Shown: positions 23,265 through 31,494 of the stretch, one piece after another | Position numbering within the stretch: position 1 is the stretch's first letter | Layout: each line of letters opens with the position of its first letter | From: Diabrotica undecimpunctata | Taxonomy: Eukaryota; Arthropoda; Insecta; Coleoptera; Chrysomelidae | Direction of reading: 5' to 3' | Length of the DNA stretch: 64,000 bases | NCBI RefSeq assembly: GCF_040954645.1 | Contig: NC_092812.1 | Span: forward strand, 496,001-560,000 | Position numbers and translations under genes: made by a program | Notes under the pieces: model-generated | What the model was told of the DNA's origin: nothing | The model's input: only the letters and a program-made list of their open reading frames with translations | The model's database searches: none

Positions 23265-23660
23265 AACCGCGTCATAGCCCGTCCCGTGATACCAAAAAAT
23301 ATAGACGCTTAAGCGTCTATATTCTTTGGTGATACTATGCCGTGAGGTTACCATGTTACCAACACGAAATATTTAGGCGGTAGGTGTGTTCCTTTTTAGA
23401 ATCACTTTGCCGAGTACACTGATATTACAGCCACTAGATATATTTTATTATATACGCGTAGAAATAATATTTAAAGATTTCTACTGATGTTAACTTAATG
23501 AAATACACAATAATATGTTTCATTTAATTTGTATAAATGCATTATAAAGCGTTTTTATGAAGAACATTATTTATTCGGAACACACTGTAACTGTAATCGA
23601 AGGAAGGTGATATTTTGGCATAAATTGGTAACACTTATTTGACAGTTGCGGTGTTGACTA
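23265..23660 (+). repeat. Solo 5' region of the transposon A family
   Basis: A second copy of the 11577-11912 sequence, ~90% identical and in the same orientation, but not followed by transposase exons. After TTGCGGTGTTGAC (ending near 23658) the two copies diverge completely. It is a truncated relative or a nonautonomous derivative. The palindrome at 23291-23330 is inserted near its left end and is absent from the 11.6-kb copy. Confidence 0.6.
23291..23330. repeat. 40-bp near-perfect palindrome
   Basis: Arms ACCAAAAAATATAGACGCTT and AAGCGTCTATATTCTTTGGT pair with one mismatch and no loop. The same word appears decayed nearby at 23170 and 23216. It is an insertion relative to the paralogous copy at 11.6 kb. 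Confidence 0.85.
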
Positions 23661-24084
23661 ATGTTAATAAGTAATAAAAAAAACTGTTGTTTTTCTTTAA
23701 GTATTCCATTTTACATCTTTACACGACGCATACAAGCGGCTTAAATTGTTTTTAACAAGATTATTTTTTAACTCTTGTTTTGTATCTATTTATTTACATT
23801 AAATATTAATTTGTTTTGTTGTATAATCCACTTTTGCAATAATAGGGAACTTGACAATTGTTTTTTTATTTATTTATTATATTTGTCTACATATAGAAAC
23901 AACGCATACCAAATATCAACCCTCAAATCGCAATATTTAATTTACAATGAACATTTAAAGTTATGATCGCCAGCTTTTCATTTTAAACAACACGAGCTAT
24001 ATGACGTCACGCTGCTCGTTCCAGGACAAGAGAACAACGAACTGGCAACACTGTTGCCGTTGCCACACACTGTCATTCATAATA
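23661..24084. other. No gene seen
   Basis: AT-rich DNA with a slightly GC-richer patch at 24000-24070. No supported frame. The missing first THAP exon of the ISL2EU-type gene, whose second exon is at 34964, could lie here if the MULE inserted in that gene's intron, but I could not recognise it. Confidence 0.35.
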
Positions 24085-24700
24085 AAGTCCGTGTCAGACG
24101 GTCAAATATTTGATCAAACTAGTTTGAGCAAACTGACGTAATGACGTCATAATTACAGTTTGTTCAAATTTTAAAAATCTACCTGTCACACGATCATTCA
24201 AATTTGATCAAATTGACGTATGTCAAGGAAATTAATTGTCTTTTTTGCTTATTTTATTAGTTACTTGGCTTTATTTACGATTCTAATTTTTCTTATACAC
24301 AAAGAAAATAAATAGGGCGAAAGGATTTTTATAATAATATGGATGTTTGACATTATAAACAGCTTCTTTCTCGGTATAAATCAATTATGTAGAAACTTGT
24401 TCCTGGCTGCAAGATATTTTAAATTTTTATTTTTATTTTATAACAAAATAGGAAGACAAATAAACCACACACTGTCAACTACAGAAAAAAGGAAATTATC
24501 GTTATGTCTAACTGCTGATTGTCATTTGACTTTAGATATTTTTCGACCAATCAAAATTAAAGTTTGATCAAACTGACCTTGAAAATAGAAGATCCTCTAT
24601 TTTTAAGGAGCGCCTAAAAGGAGGACTTCGCAGATTGTGCCGTGACGTCACACTTGACAGATATGAATAGTGACGTCACCATCATCAATTATGTTATATT
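24085..24700 (+). repeat. MULE left terminal inverted repeat
   Basis: Starts AAGTCCGTGTCAGACGGTC. It contains self-complementary words TCAAATATTTGA and TCAAACTAGTTTGA and several TGACGTCA-type words. The mate lies at 34720-34914. The middle (24240-24540) has no counterpart on the right and is an insertion. Confidence 0.75.
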
Positions 24701-25218
24701 TATATTGTATAACGTAAATTAATAAGATCGTCGCTATAGTAAAAAGACTTATTCTGGTAATTCGGAAAGTTTCTTCACCTCCGATTAAGTATTTCTCTGG
24801 CAGATGAAAAAGGTAGCCTAATCACGAATAAACTTACCGACAGATAAAATATTTATTTGCCAAATAAGTTATCTGAAAGATAAATTGTGTTTATTGCAGT
24901 TTCTAGGTTATAGTGAAAGTAAAAATATAATCTAAATATTGTTTTTTAGTGTTAATCTTGGGTGAGAGACACAGTTCCGGCTTATTAGATTAGATTTCTT
25001 AAATGAAATCTAAGAGTGTGATGTTTGTGAACGTGGTGCGAAAATATAATATTTGAGAGAGGATGAACAATTTTAATTTGTGTAATGAATAATGAAGTTT
25101 TTTAATAGGTTTAGCATTAGGTAAACCAACAGTGATCAGTGAATATATGTAAACAGTTGTTAATTGTTAATAAAAGATTATAAAAGTACTCTACCTCGTT
25201 TTCTTCACTTTGATATTA
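24701..25218. other. MULE interior, left, noncoding
   Basis: No coding sequence was recognised. Words of the ATCTG(G/A)CAGAT type recur at 24798-24890 and again at 28070-28170 beyond the first piggyBac, suggesting another small, unresolved repeat around it. Confidence 0.4.
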
Positions 25219-25225
25219 TTTACTA

Positions 25226-25292
<67 letters not shown>

Positions 25293-25301
25293 ACATTATA
25301 T

Positions 25302-25362
<61 letters not shown>

Positions 25363-25373
25363 ACATTATTTAT

Positions 25374-25432
<59 letters not shown>
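25219..25432. repeat. Compound (TA)n array with spacer words
   Basis: Three TA blocks are separated by CTACATTATATATACCTTA (25291) and a variant CTACATTATTTATATACCTT (25361), giving a 70-bp higher-order period. The long Tyr-Ile reading frames across it are simply translated TA repeat. Confidence 0.95.
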
Positions 25433-25433
<1 letters not shown>

Positions 25434-25576
25434 TAAAAAGTAATGGCATGTCTCGCAAAACAGAAAACCAAAAATGGTATATCGATGGAAGGCAACCGTA
25501 TATACGTATTTCTGACTATTGGTCGTCTTCAGTACGGTGCAGCCAAGTTAGAAAAGGAGCATATTAACTTGGGAAA

Positions 25577-25579
<3 letters not shown>

Positions 25580-25657
<78 letters not shown>
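25580..25657. repeat. (TA)n microsatellite
   Basis: About 78 bases of alternating TA, 80 bp to the left of the first piggyBac border. Confidence 0.95.
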
Positions 25658-25658
<1 letters not shown>

Positions 25659-26046
25659 ATATATCTATTATTTTTTGTGAGGTTCTGAAACTGCTTCCTT
25701 GTGGAACATCGAATTTAAATATTGTGTTTATATGGGATTAACCCATTTACGGCCAAAGGTGCGTAAACGCAACCTTTATTGTTAATTTTTTTTTGGCCCG
25801 AAAATAGTTTTTTTAATGTTCTCTTTTTATTGAAGTAACATTTCAATAGATTGAGGTATATAGTATCATTTTTCTTTTGATAAAAATATTACTTTTTAAA
25901 TATTTTAAGATTATTATAATTTTGCATAATTTAATGATTTATGCACATCTTCATACAAAAAATTTTTCCGATACTAATTATAAACTTAATTCATATTAAA
26001 AATAAAATTAAAGACAGTCAAGATTTCTTTTCACGCAAAAATAGTC

Positions 26047-26104
26047 TATGTATCTGTTGATACGTATTTCGCTTTAATAAAGCTCATCAGAACAGTTATT
26101 CATA
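26047..26104 (-). ncRNA. Type I hammerhead ribozyme, copy 1
   Basis: On the minus strand: stem I strand UAUG-AAUAA-CUGUU, core CUGAUGA, stem II GCUUU-AUU-AAAGC, core GAA, a very short stem III from the self-complementary AUACGUAU, cleavage-site C, then stem I return strand AACAG-AUA-CAUA. All invariant core bases are present. Predicted cleavage falls between plus-strand positions 26059 and 26058. The minimal stem III is typical of hammerheads in Penelope-like elements and retrozymes, which may act as dimers. Confidence 0.85.
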
Positions 26105-26448
26105 CGCTTTCTCAACGTGAAAATTAATCTTTTCCTGTCTTTGTGAAGCAACGATAAAATGGCTTCGAAACGGACGCAATAGCGACATCTGATATTAAAT
26201 CCGTAAAATAGTTTCGAAACACAATTCAGATAACTGCCTTAATCTGAACCTTCTATAAATGCAAGGTATAACAGACGCTGATAAAGATGTTAATAGAGAC
26301 ATGGGGAATCTAAAATTTGCATTCCACGACATGTCTCCTCAGCTAAGCAGAAATCGTTAGCGAATTGGTTTCTTGTACTCATACAGAGTAGATCCGAATA
26401 AAAATAAAATTAAAGACAGTCAAGATTTCTTTTCACGCAAAAATAGTC

Positions 26449-26506
26449 TATGTATCTGTTGATACGTATTTCGCTTTAATAAAGCTCATCAGAACAGTTA
26501 TTCATA
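26449..26506 (-). ncRNA. Type I hammerhead ribozyme, copy 2
   Basis: Identical to copy 1 over the whole 58-nt motif, including core, stem II and both stem I segments. The predicted cleavage site lies between plus-strand positions 26461 and 26460. Cleavage at both sites would release a 402-nt RNA. Confidence 0.85.
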
Positions 26507-26899
26507 GGCTTTCTCATATTTTGTATTCTATAATTATAAAAATATGTTGAAATTTTTATTATTCTAAAAACTTATTCATTCATACTTTAAAAATAAGGTC
26601 TATAATTGCATGTTTATACGATGGATTCGTATACGCACCTTTGGCCGAAACCATATTATATTTTTTTCGTAGACTAAACAATCTGAAATTACGATCTCGT
26701 CAATAGTCAATACTATTATATTTGCTTTTTTCTTGACTTAAATCAGTTTGAAAGTTTCCTTGTGTTTATTTGTTTTATATTCCATATAAGTTGAAATAAG
26801 GTAAGCTAAATTATTATCATATGAATGCGTGTATATAGTAGTAGTATATTTTTAATAGTGCATGTTTTTGTTTATTTTAGTAAATTCTCGAAATAGGTA

Positions 26900-27837
26900 A
26901 TGAAGAGGGCACTAATTACTAAAGAGTTAATGGCTTTGTTAGAAGAAGACTCAGACTGTGAAAATGCTGACTCACTTGATGTGGTTTATGTGCCGCCGGA
27001 AACAGATGAAATTTCCGATGTAGAAGACATTGATGATAATATTATTGGTACAGAAGGAATAAAAACAGATTTTTGCAGGTATATATGAAATACAAGTGAA
27101 TGGGAATTCTGATGATGATATTCCTCTGAACCACAGATCAAAACGTCCAAAGAAAGAACCAGGCAAAAATAATAAATCCAAATTTGTCCCAAGTTGGGTA
27201 AAAACAGATACTTCTTCGTACTCGGCAGTAATTCAACATCAGTCTGATCGATATTTAGAAAATATAAAAGCCAACCATGGAGGCAAGTAACATTGAAGTT
27301 TTTTTACTCTTTTTTGATAAAGAAGTAAGTGAGAGCATTCGATATTTTACAAATATTTATGCATCGCAGAATAACCGCCACAGATTTAAAAAAATTTATT
27401 GGCATATGTATATTATCTGGTTATCACAGTCTGCCTCAACTTGATATGTATTGGTCGAAGGATGAGGATAAAGAAGCGAACATTGTAAGAGAAAGCATGA
27501 GCCGACATAGATTTCGTTCAATCAAACAGAACATACATTTGTCAGACAACACCTTACTGAATAAAAATGATAAATTTGCAAAATTGTCACCAATTTTTGA
27601 AATAATTAACCGAAAGTTTGCACAAAATTGGAGTCTTTGCAAAAAATCTTTCCATTGACGAGGAAATGGTTCCATATTTCGGGCGACATTCGTGCAAAAT
27701 GGCCACATTGTAAAAAGAGACGATAATAGTGCAAGAAGAAAATGTCGGATGTGCAAAAGTAATACTATTTATTTATGTAAAAAGTGTACAGTGCATCTAC
27801 ACCCCGAATGTTTCGAAAATTTTTATCTTAAAATTTA
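26900..27837 (+). pseudogene. piggyBac transposase 1, central domain deleted
   Basis: Pieces in order: acidic N-terminus (26900-27088, LMALLEEDSDCENADSLDVV); a basic stretch (HRSKRPKKEPGKNNKS, 27130); the conserved DDE_Tnp_1_7 start (DLKKFIGICILSGYHSLPQL near 27390, MSRHRFRSIKQNIHLSDN near 27500); then SIDEEMVPYFGRHSCK with the first catalytic D near 27655. Reading then jumps directly to the C-terminal cysteine domain (CRMCKSNTIYLCKKCTVHLH, 27740-27800). The second and third catalytic Asp regions are gone. Two or more frameshifts are present. Dead; it could only be moved by a related enzyme in trans. Confidence 0.85.
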
Positions 27838-28049
27838 ATTTACAGTTAAGATACAATATGTTACTTTTTTAAAAATTGTATGCGTATTCGGCCAAAGGTG
27901 CGTATACGCACCAACCTGTTTTTCCTTTCATGAGAAAAAAAAAATCTTTTTGGTTGTAAATTAGTCTTAATTTATGTGTTTTTAATCCAATCTAATAAAT
28001 CAATTGTCAAATTTCTCTTTGTTTATTGTCTTGGCCTTTAATGGGTTAA

Positions 28050-28559
28050 TCCACAATTATTGGTTTCTGTTTATCTGACAGATAAGTAAACACCACATAA
28101 TAGATGGGTACATTTTATCCTACAAATAAACGTTTATCCTCCAGATAACTATCTGGCAGATAGAATCATATTTATCTGGAGATGAAAAGATTGGCCCTTA
28201 GTAGAATAATACTAACACAAAATTATAAAAGCTTAGATAGTAATATACTAAGATACACAAAATGAAGTTATTTTAAGTAGTCTTAGTATTATTCTAAAGA
28301 AAGAAATATTTAAATTTGTAGACTATTCGCTTTATAACACAAGTTTCTATAAGCTGTAGCTATAAATGAAAAATTAAATTTTTGCTAAATTTTTAATTTT
28401 GTCTTATCAAATGAAAAATATTTTGCATCAAATAGTCACGAAGAAATTTTGCAGAGTTATGTTAAACGAGAAATTATATTAAATGTAGAATAAAACAAAA
28501 AGGTGACAGATAATAATTTATTAAAAAGTACATGTGTAGTTACTTAAGTTAAATAATTA
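28050..28559. other. MULE interior between the two piggyBac insertions
   Basis: Noncoding, AT-rich. ATCTGNCAGATA-like words at 28070-28170 echo 24798-24890. Confidence 0.4.
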
Positions 28560-28578
28560 TTAACACATTCGCGGGCGT

Positions 28579-28668
28579 GTCTGCAATTGCAGACACATGT
28601 GTAGGGACAGGTCTGCGATTGCAGACGATTTTTGTACCATCAAAAATATCACGTCTGCTACTGCAGCC
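28579..28668. repeat. Left subterminal palindromes of piggyBac 2
   Basis: GTCTGCAATTGCAGAC (28579-28594, perfect), GTCTGCGATTGCAGAC (28611-28626) and a decayed third at 28653-28668. Probably transposase binding sites, by analogy with subterminal repeats of other piggyBac elements; binding is inferred. Confidence 0.7.
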
Positions 28669-29312
28669 GCAATGCCCATAAGAAATACATTAAATATGAA
28701 GGTTGGTGTCCCTATATATCGAGTTTGTTGTCAGGGAAGTGTCCCATGAAAGCATTTTATTTGACCTTGATTCTTTCGCGCTCTCCTACTCACATTATAT
28801 TTTCCTGGCGTCACGTCTGTTAAAACAGGCAGTCTCTCCATATACTTTGCATGGTGCAGTCGTTTATTGTGCGTTTCTACAGACGCGTTTTGGGTGTCGC
28901 AAGCAAATTGTCGCAATTATAGCAAAAGTAAGTACATTTAAAAGTTTATTATTATTTTTAAAAACTGCCTCAGATAAAATCTATATTTATTCCCACGATA
29001 GACTAAAACAAAACCATTATTTTCACTGGTATATTTATTCTCAAAATAGACTAAAACAAAACCATTATTTTTGCGTGATTGCTGATTCGATATTGAACAG
29101 CCAGACTTATTGTTTAGTTTGAAAGTCGCTCAAACCTTCGGCTAACGCTAACAGATACATGGTATATTATTACCTTGTTCTACGTGTTATTTTTCGTCCA
29201 TCACATATGACTCTTACATATTTTTGTGCTTAGCCTATCTTTGAAATAAAAATGTATTGACGGTCAAAGTAAATTATTTTACAAATAAACACTTGTTCCA
29301 GGTTCTGAAAAA

Positions 29313-31145
29313 ATGGACCCTAAAGAAGAACGCAGATTACTGGATCTTTTTGATGAAGTTGAACCTGAATCGGATGATGAAAATGATGATCACGAGAGTA
29401 GCAGCGATACAGACCAATTTGCTGGATCAGATGATAGATACCTAGAGTATTCACCTACAAATGATAGTTATTCTGCTAATTCATCTGACGAATCTAATTT
29501 CAATTCAACTCCACTACCACCACCAGATAAAACTAATTCAACTCCGCTACCTGTCGTAGGTCAAACTAACCCAATTCCACCACCTGTCGTAAATCAAACT
29601 GTAGAGGTTGCGGATGGTTCTAGTTCCGAAGAATCTGATGATTGGGAAGAAACGTATGATGACATACCAGACTTTCAGTTCGATCATGCTGCTGCCGGGA
29701 TACAACTACATTTTGACCATGAACCTGTACCACTAGAAATTTTCAAATTGCTTTGGACTGACGAAGTAATGGATCTTCTTGTAAATAGTACCAATGGATA
29801 TGGTCTCAAGCTGGAGATATCAAATCGCCCTAAACCTAAACATTCCAGAACAACTAACTTTGTTGAGACTACAAAAGAAGAACTTTACAAATTTATAGGG
29901 ATTTCTTTATTGCAAGGACAAATTCGATTTCCAATTATGCGAAAACTTTTCTCATATGATCCACTATACTACCACCCTGTATTTTCCTATGTTATGTCCG
30001 GACGCCGATACGAACATCTGCTCAGATGTTTCAACTGCACAAATGAAAAAGACAAAAATGATAGGCTCAATAAAGTAAGTGAATTATTGAAGATTTTGAT
30101 TAGGAACTACCAGAGCGCTTACTCTCCCGAGGAAGCATTGTCCCTGGATGAGTCCCTATTATTACATAGAGGCAGGCTGAGTTTCAGACAATACATCAAA
30201 GGAAAGAAAGCAAAATATGGAATCAAATTCTACGAGCTGTGCACGACAAAAGGTTATACTTGCAACATCGACATTTATAAAGGCAAAGAAATAGAAGAAG
30301 GCAATATGACAAAATTGCAATCTATCGTATTTAGGCTTCTTTCACCTTTTTTGGACAAGGGACACCATGCTGTTATGGATAATTATTATAACAGCGTTCC
30401 CCTGTCAAACCAATTACTTCAACGTAAAACTCATACAACAGGAACCCTTAGGTCGAATCGCAGAGGAAATCCTAAAGAAATCACCACCAAAAAAATTAAG
30501 AAGGGTGAGCATAAATGGCTGCGAAAGGGCAAGGTGTATGTCTCCAAATGGAAAGATAAGCGGGAGGTGTTGATGATTACCACCAAATTCCATCCAGAAA
30601 TGATCGAGACTACTAATTCTTACAACAAAACTAAAATTAAACCAAAAGAAGTCTCAGAATATAACCTAAATATGGCAGGTATTGACAGAAGTGACCAGTT
30701 AACATCTTATTACAGCTGTCCACGAAAATCGATACGATGGTATAAAAAAGTAATATTTCATCTGATTGACGTTACTGTTGTCAACAGTTACCTTCTTTAC
30801 CGAGATATAACGAAATCGAAGATCACCCTTCTTATGTTTCGAGATGCTATAATAAAAGATCTACTTGGAATTTCACCAAATATAAAAGACGGAAGAAAAC
30901 TTGTCAAACGTGGGTCGATAAATAATCCCAGGGAATGTTCAAGTTCAGCCCCTCCTCAAGCTGCTTTACAACATGTTTTGGAGAAAATACCCTTGCCTTC
31001 CAGTTACAAAAGAAAAAGTTATTTTTTGAGATGTCGCCAATGCTCCAGAAATGGAAAAAGAGGACAGACATCATGGCGCTGCTCTGGATGTGATGAGAAG
31101 CCACCGCTATGTGCAGGAGATTGTTTTAAAAATTTTCACTTGTAA
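29313..31145 (+). CDS. piggyBac transposase 2, intact, 610 residues
   Basis: Full-length piggyBac-family transposase, which excises and reinserts DNA at TTAA without leaving a footprint. The acidic/Ser-rich N-terminus contains a three-fold 11-residue repeat (64-96, NSTPLP/NSTPLP/NPIPPP). The DDE_Tnp_1_7 catalytic domain spans about 135-500, with candidate Asp 279 (LSLDESL), 356 (VMDNYYN) and 458 (AGIDRSD). The C-terminal cysteine domain (574-609) has C574, C577, C590, C593, C600, C604 and a late His, which reads TIR DNA in relatives. Start: ATG at 29313 just after a TTGTTCCAG that looks like a 5' UTR splice acceptor. No stop or shift; length fits active family members. Residue numbers are by hand count. 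Confidence 0.95.
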   Translation: MDPKEERRLLDLFDEVEPESDDENDDHESSSDTDQFAGSDDRYLEYSPTNDSYSANSSDESNFNSTPLPPPDKTNSTPLPVVGQTNPIPPPVVNQTVEVADGSSSEESDDWEETYDDIPDFQFDHAAAGIQLHFDHEPVPLEIFKLLWTDEVMDLLVNSTNGYGLKLEISNRPKPKHSRTTNFVETTKEELYKFIGISLLQGQIRFPIMRKLFSYDPLYYHPVFSYVMSGRRYEHLLRCFNCTNEKDKNDRLNKVSELLKILIRNYQSAYSPEEALSLDESLLLHRGRLSFRQYIKGKKAKYGIKFYELCTTKGYTCNIDIYKGKEIEEGNMTKLQSIVFRLLSPFLDKGHHAVMDNYYNSVPLSNQLLQRKTHTTGTLRSNRRGNPKEITTKKIKKGEHKWLRKGKVYVSKWKDKREVLMITTKFHPEMIETTNSYNKTKIKPKEVSEYNLNMAGIDRSDQLTSYYSCPRKSIRWYKKVIFHLIDVTVVNSYLLYRDITKSKITLLMFRDAIIKDLLGISPNIKDGRKLVKRGSINNPRECSSSAPPQAALQHVLEKIPLPSSYKRKSYFLRCRQCSRNGKRGQTSWRCSGCDEKPPLCAGDCFKNFHL

Positions 31146-31278
31146 ATTTTCCCAAGTATTTTTTTCTAGAGAAAATGTTTTCCTCTTGCGTTGAGTATTA
31201 TTAACGACAGTAACTAGTTTTATATCAAAATACGTGGTTTTTTATTTATTTTGGCAATATCTGTTTCTACTACTATGC

Positions 31279-31350
31279 GTCTGCAATAGCAGACTGTGTC
31301 CCTGTACATTCAAATTTTCAATGTATAGGGACACGTCTGTAATAGCAGAC
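31279..31350. repeat. Right subterminal palindromes of piggyBac 2
   Basis: GTCTGCAATAGCAGAC (31279-31294) and GTCTGTAATAGCAGAC (31335-31350). The second is preceded by TAGGGACAC, matching TAGGGACAG before the second left copy, in direct orientation. Confidence 0.7.
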
Positions 31351-31494
31351 ACCTATTTTTTTCTAGAAAAAAAGACGAAATCGCTTTTCTAACTCTTGAT
31401 CAGTACTTATTATTGCAATAAAAAAGGATTTTAAAACAAAAAACTAGTGATGTTCTGAGTAGGTTAAAAATATACCAAGTGTCCGCGAATGGGT

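Larger units (their letters stand above)
25997..26516 (-). repeat. Hammerhead-bearing direct repeat pair (retrozyme-like or Penelope-LTR-like)
   Basis: Two 118-bp direct repeats (25997-26114 and 26399-26516) differ at a single position (C/G near 26105/26507) and are exactly 402 bp apart. The 284 bp between them is unique. Each repeat contains a complete hammerhead motif on the minus strand. TCATATT stands at 25991-25997 and 26514-26520 and may be a 7-bp target duplication. The layout matches short retroelements that make circular RNA by self-cleavage, and also the hammerhead-bearing terminal repeats of Penelope-like elements. No Penelope reverse transcriptase is in the window. Confidence 0.75.
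25742..28045 (+). mobile_element. piggyBac element 1, internally deleted, TTAA-flanked
   Basis: TTAA stands at both borders (25738-25741 and 28046-28049). The left end reads CCCATTTACGGCCAAAGG and the right end, reverse-complemented, CCCATTAAAGGCCAAGAC. Subterminal copies of GGCCAAAGGTGCGTA...ACGCACC occur at about 25752, 26630 (inverted) and 27890. The interior carries a decayed transposase (26900-27837) and a hammerhead-bearing repeat pair (25997-26516). TTAA duplication and CCC-starting ends are defining piggyBac traits. Confidence 0.88.
28564..31493 (+). mobile_element. piggyBac element 2, apparently complete, TTAA-flanked
   Basis: TTAA occurs at 28560-28563 and 31494-31497. Ends: CACATTCGCGGGCG on the left and, reverse-complemented, CCCATTCGCGGACAC on the right. 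The 2.93-kb element contains one transposase gene without interruption. Five copies of a GTCTGC/GCAGAC palindrome lie near the ends. The right TTAA coincides with the stop codon of the MULE transposase, so the element inserted into an existing MULE. The intact frame marks it as the youngest large insertion here. Confidence 0.93.

Noticed and set aside
25164..25688. Long open frames made of alternating Tyr and Ile
   Set aside because: They are translations of TA microsatellites in all frames, not proteins.
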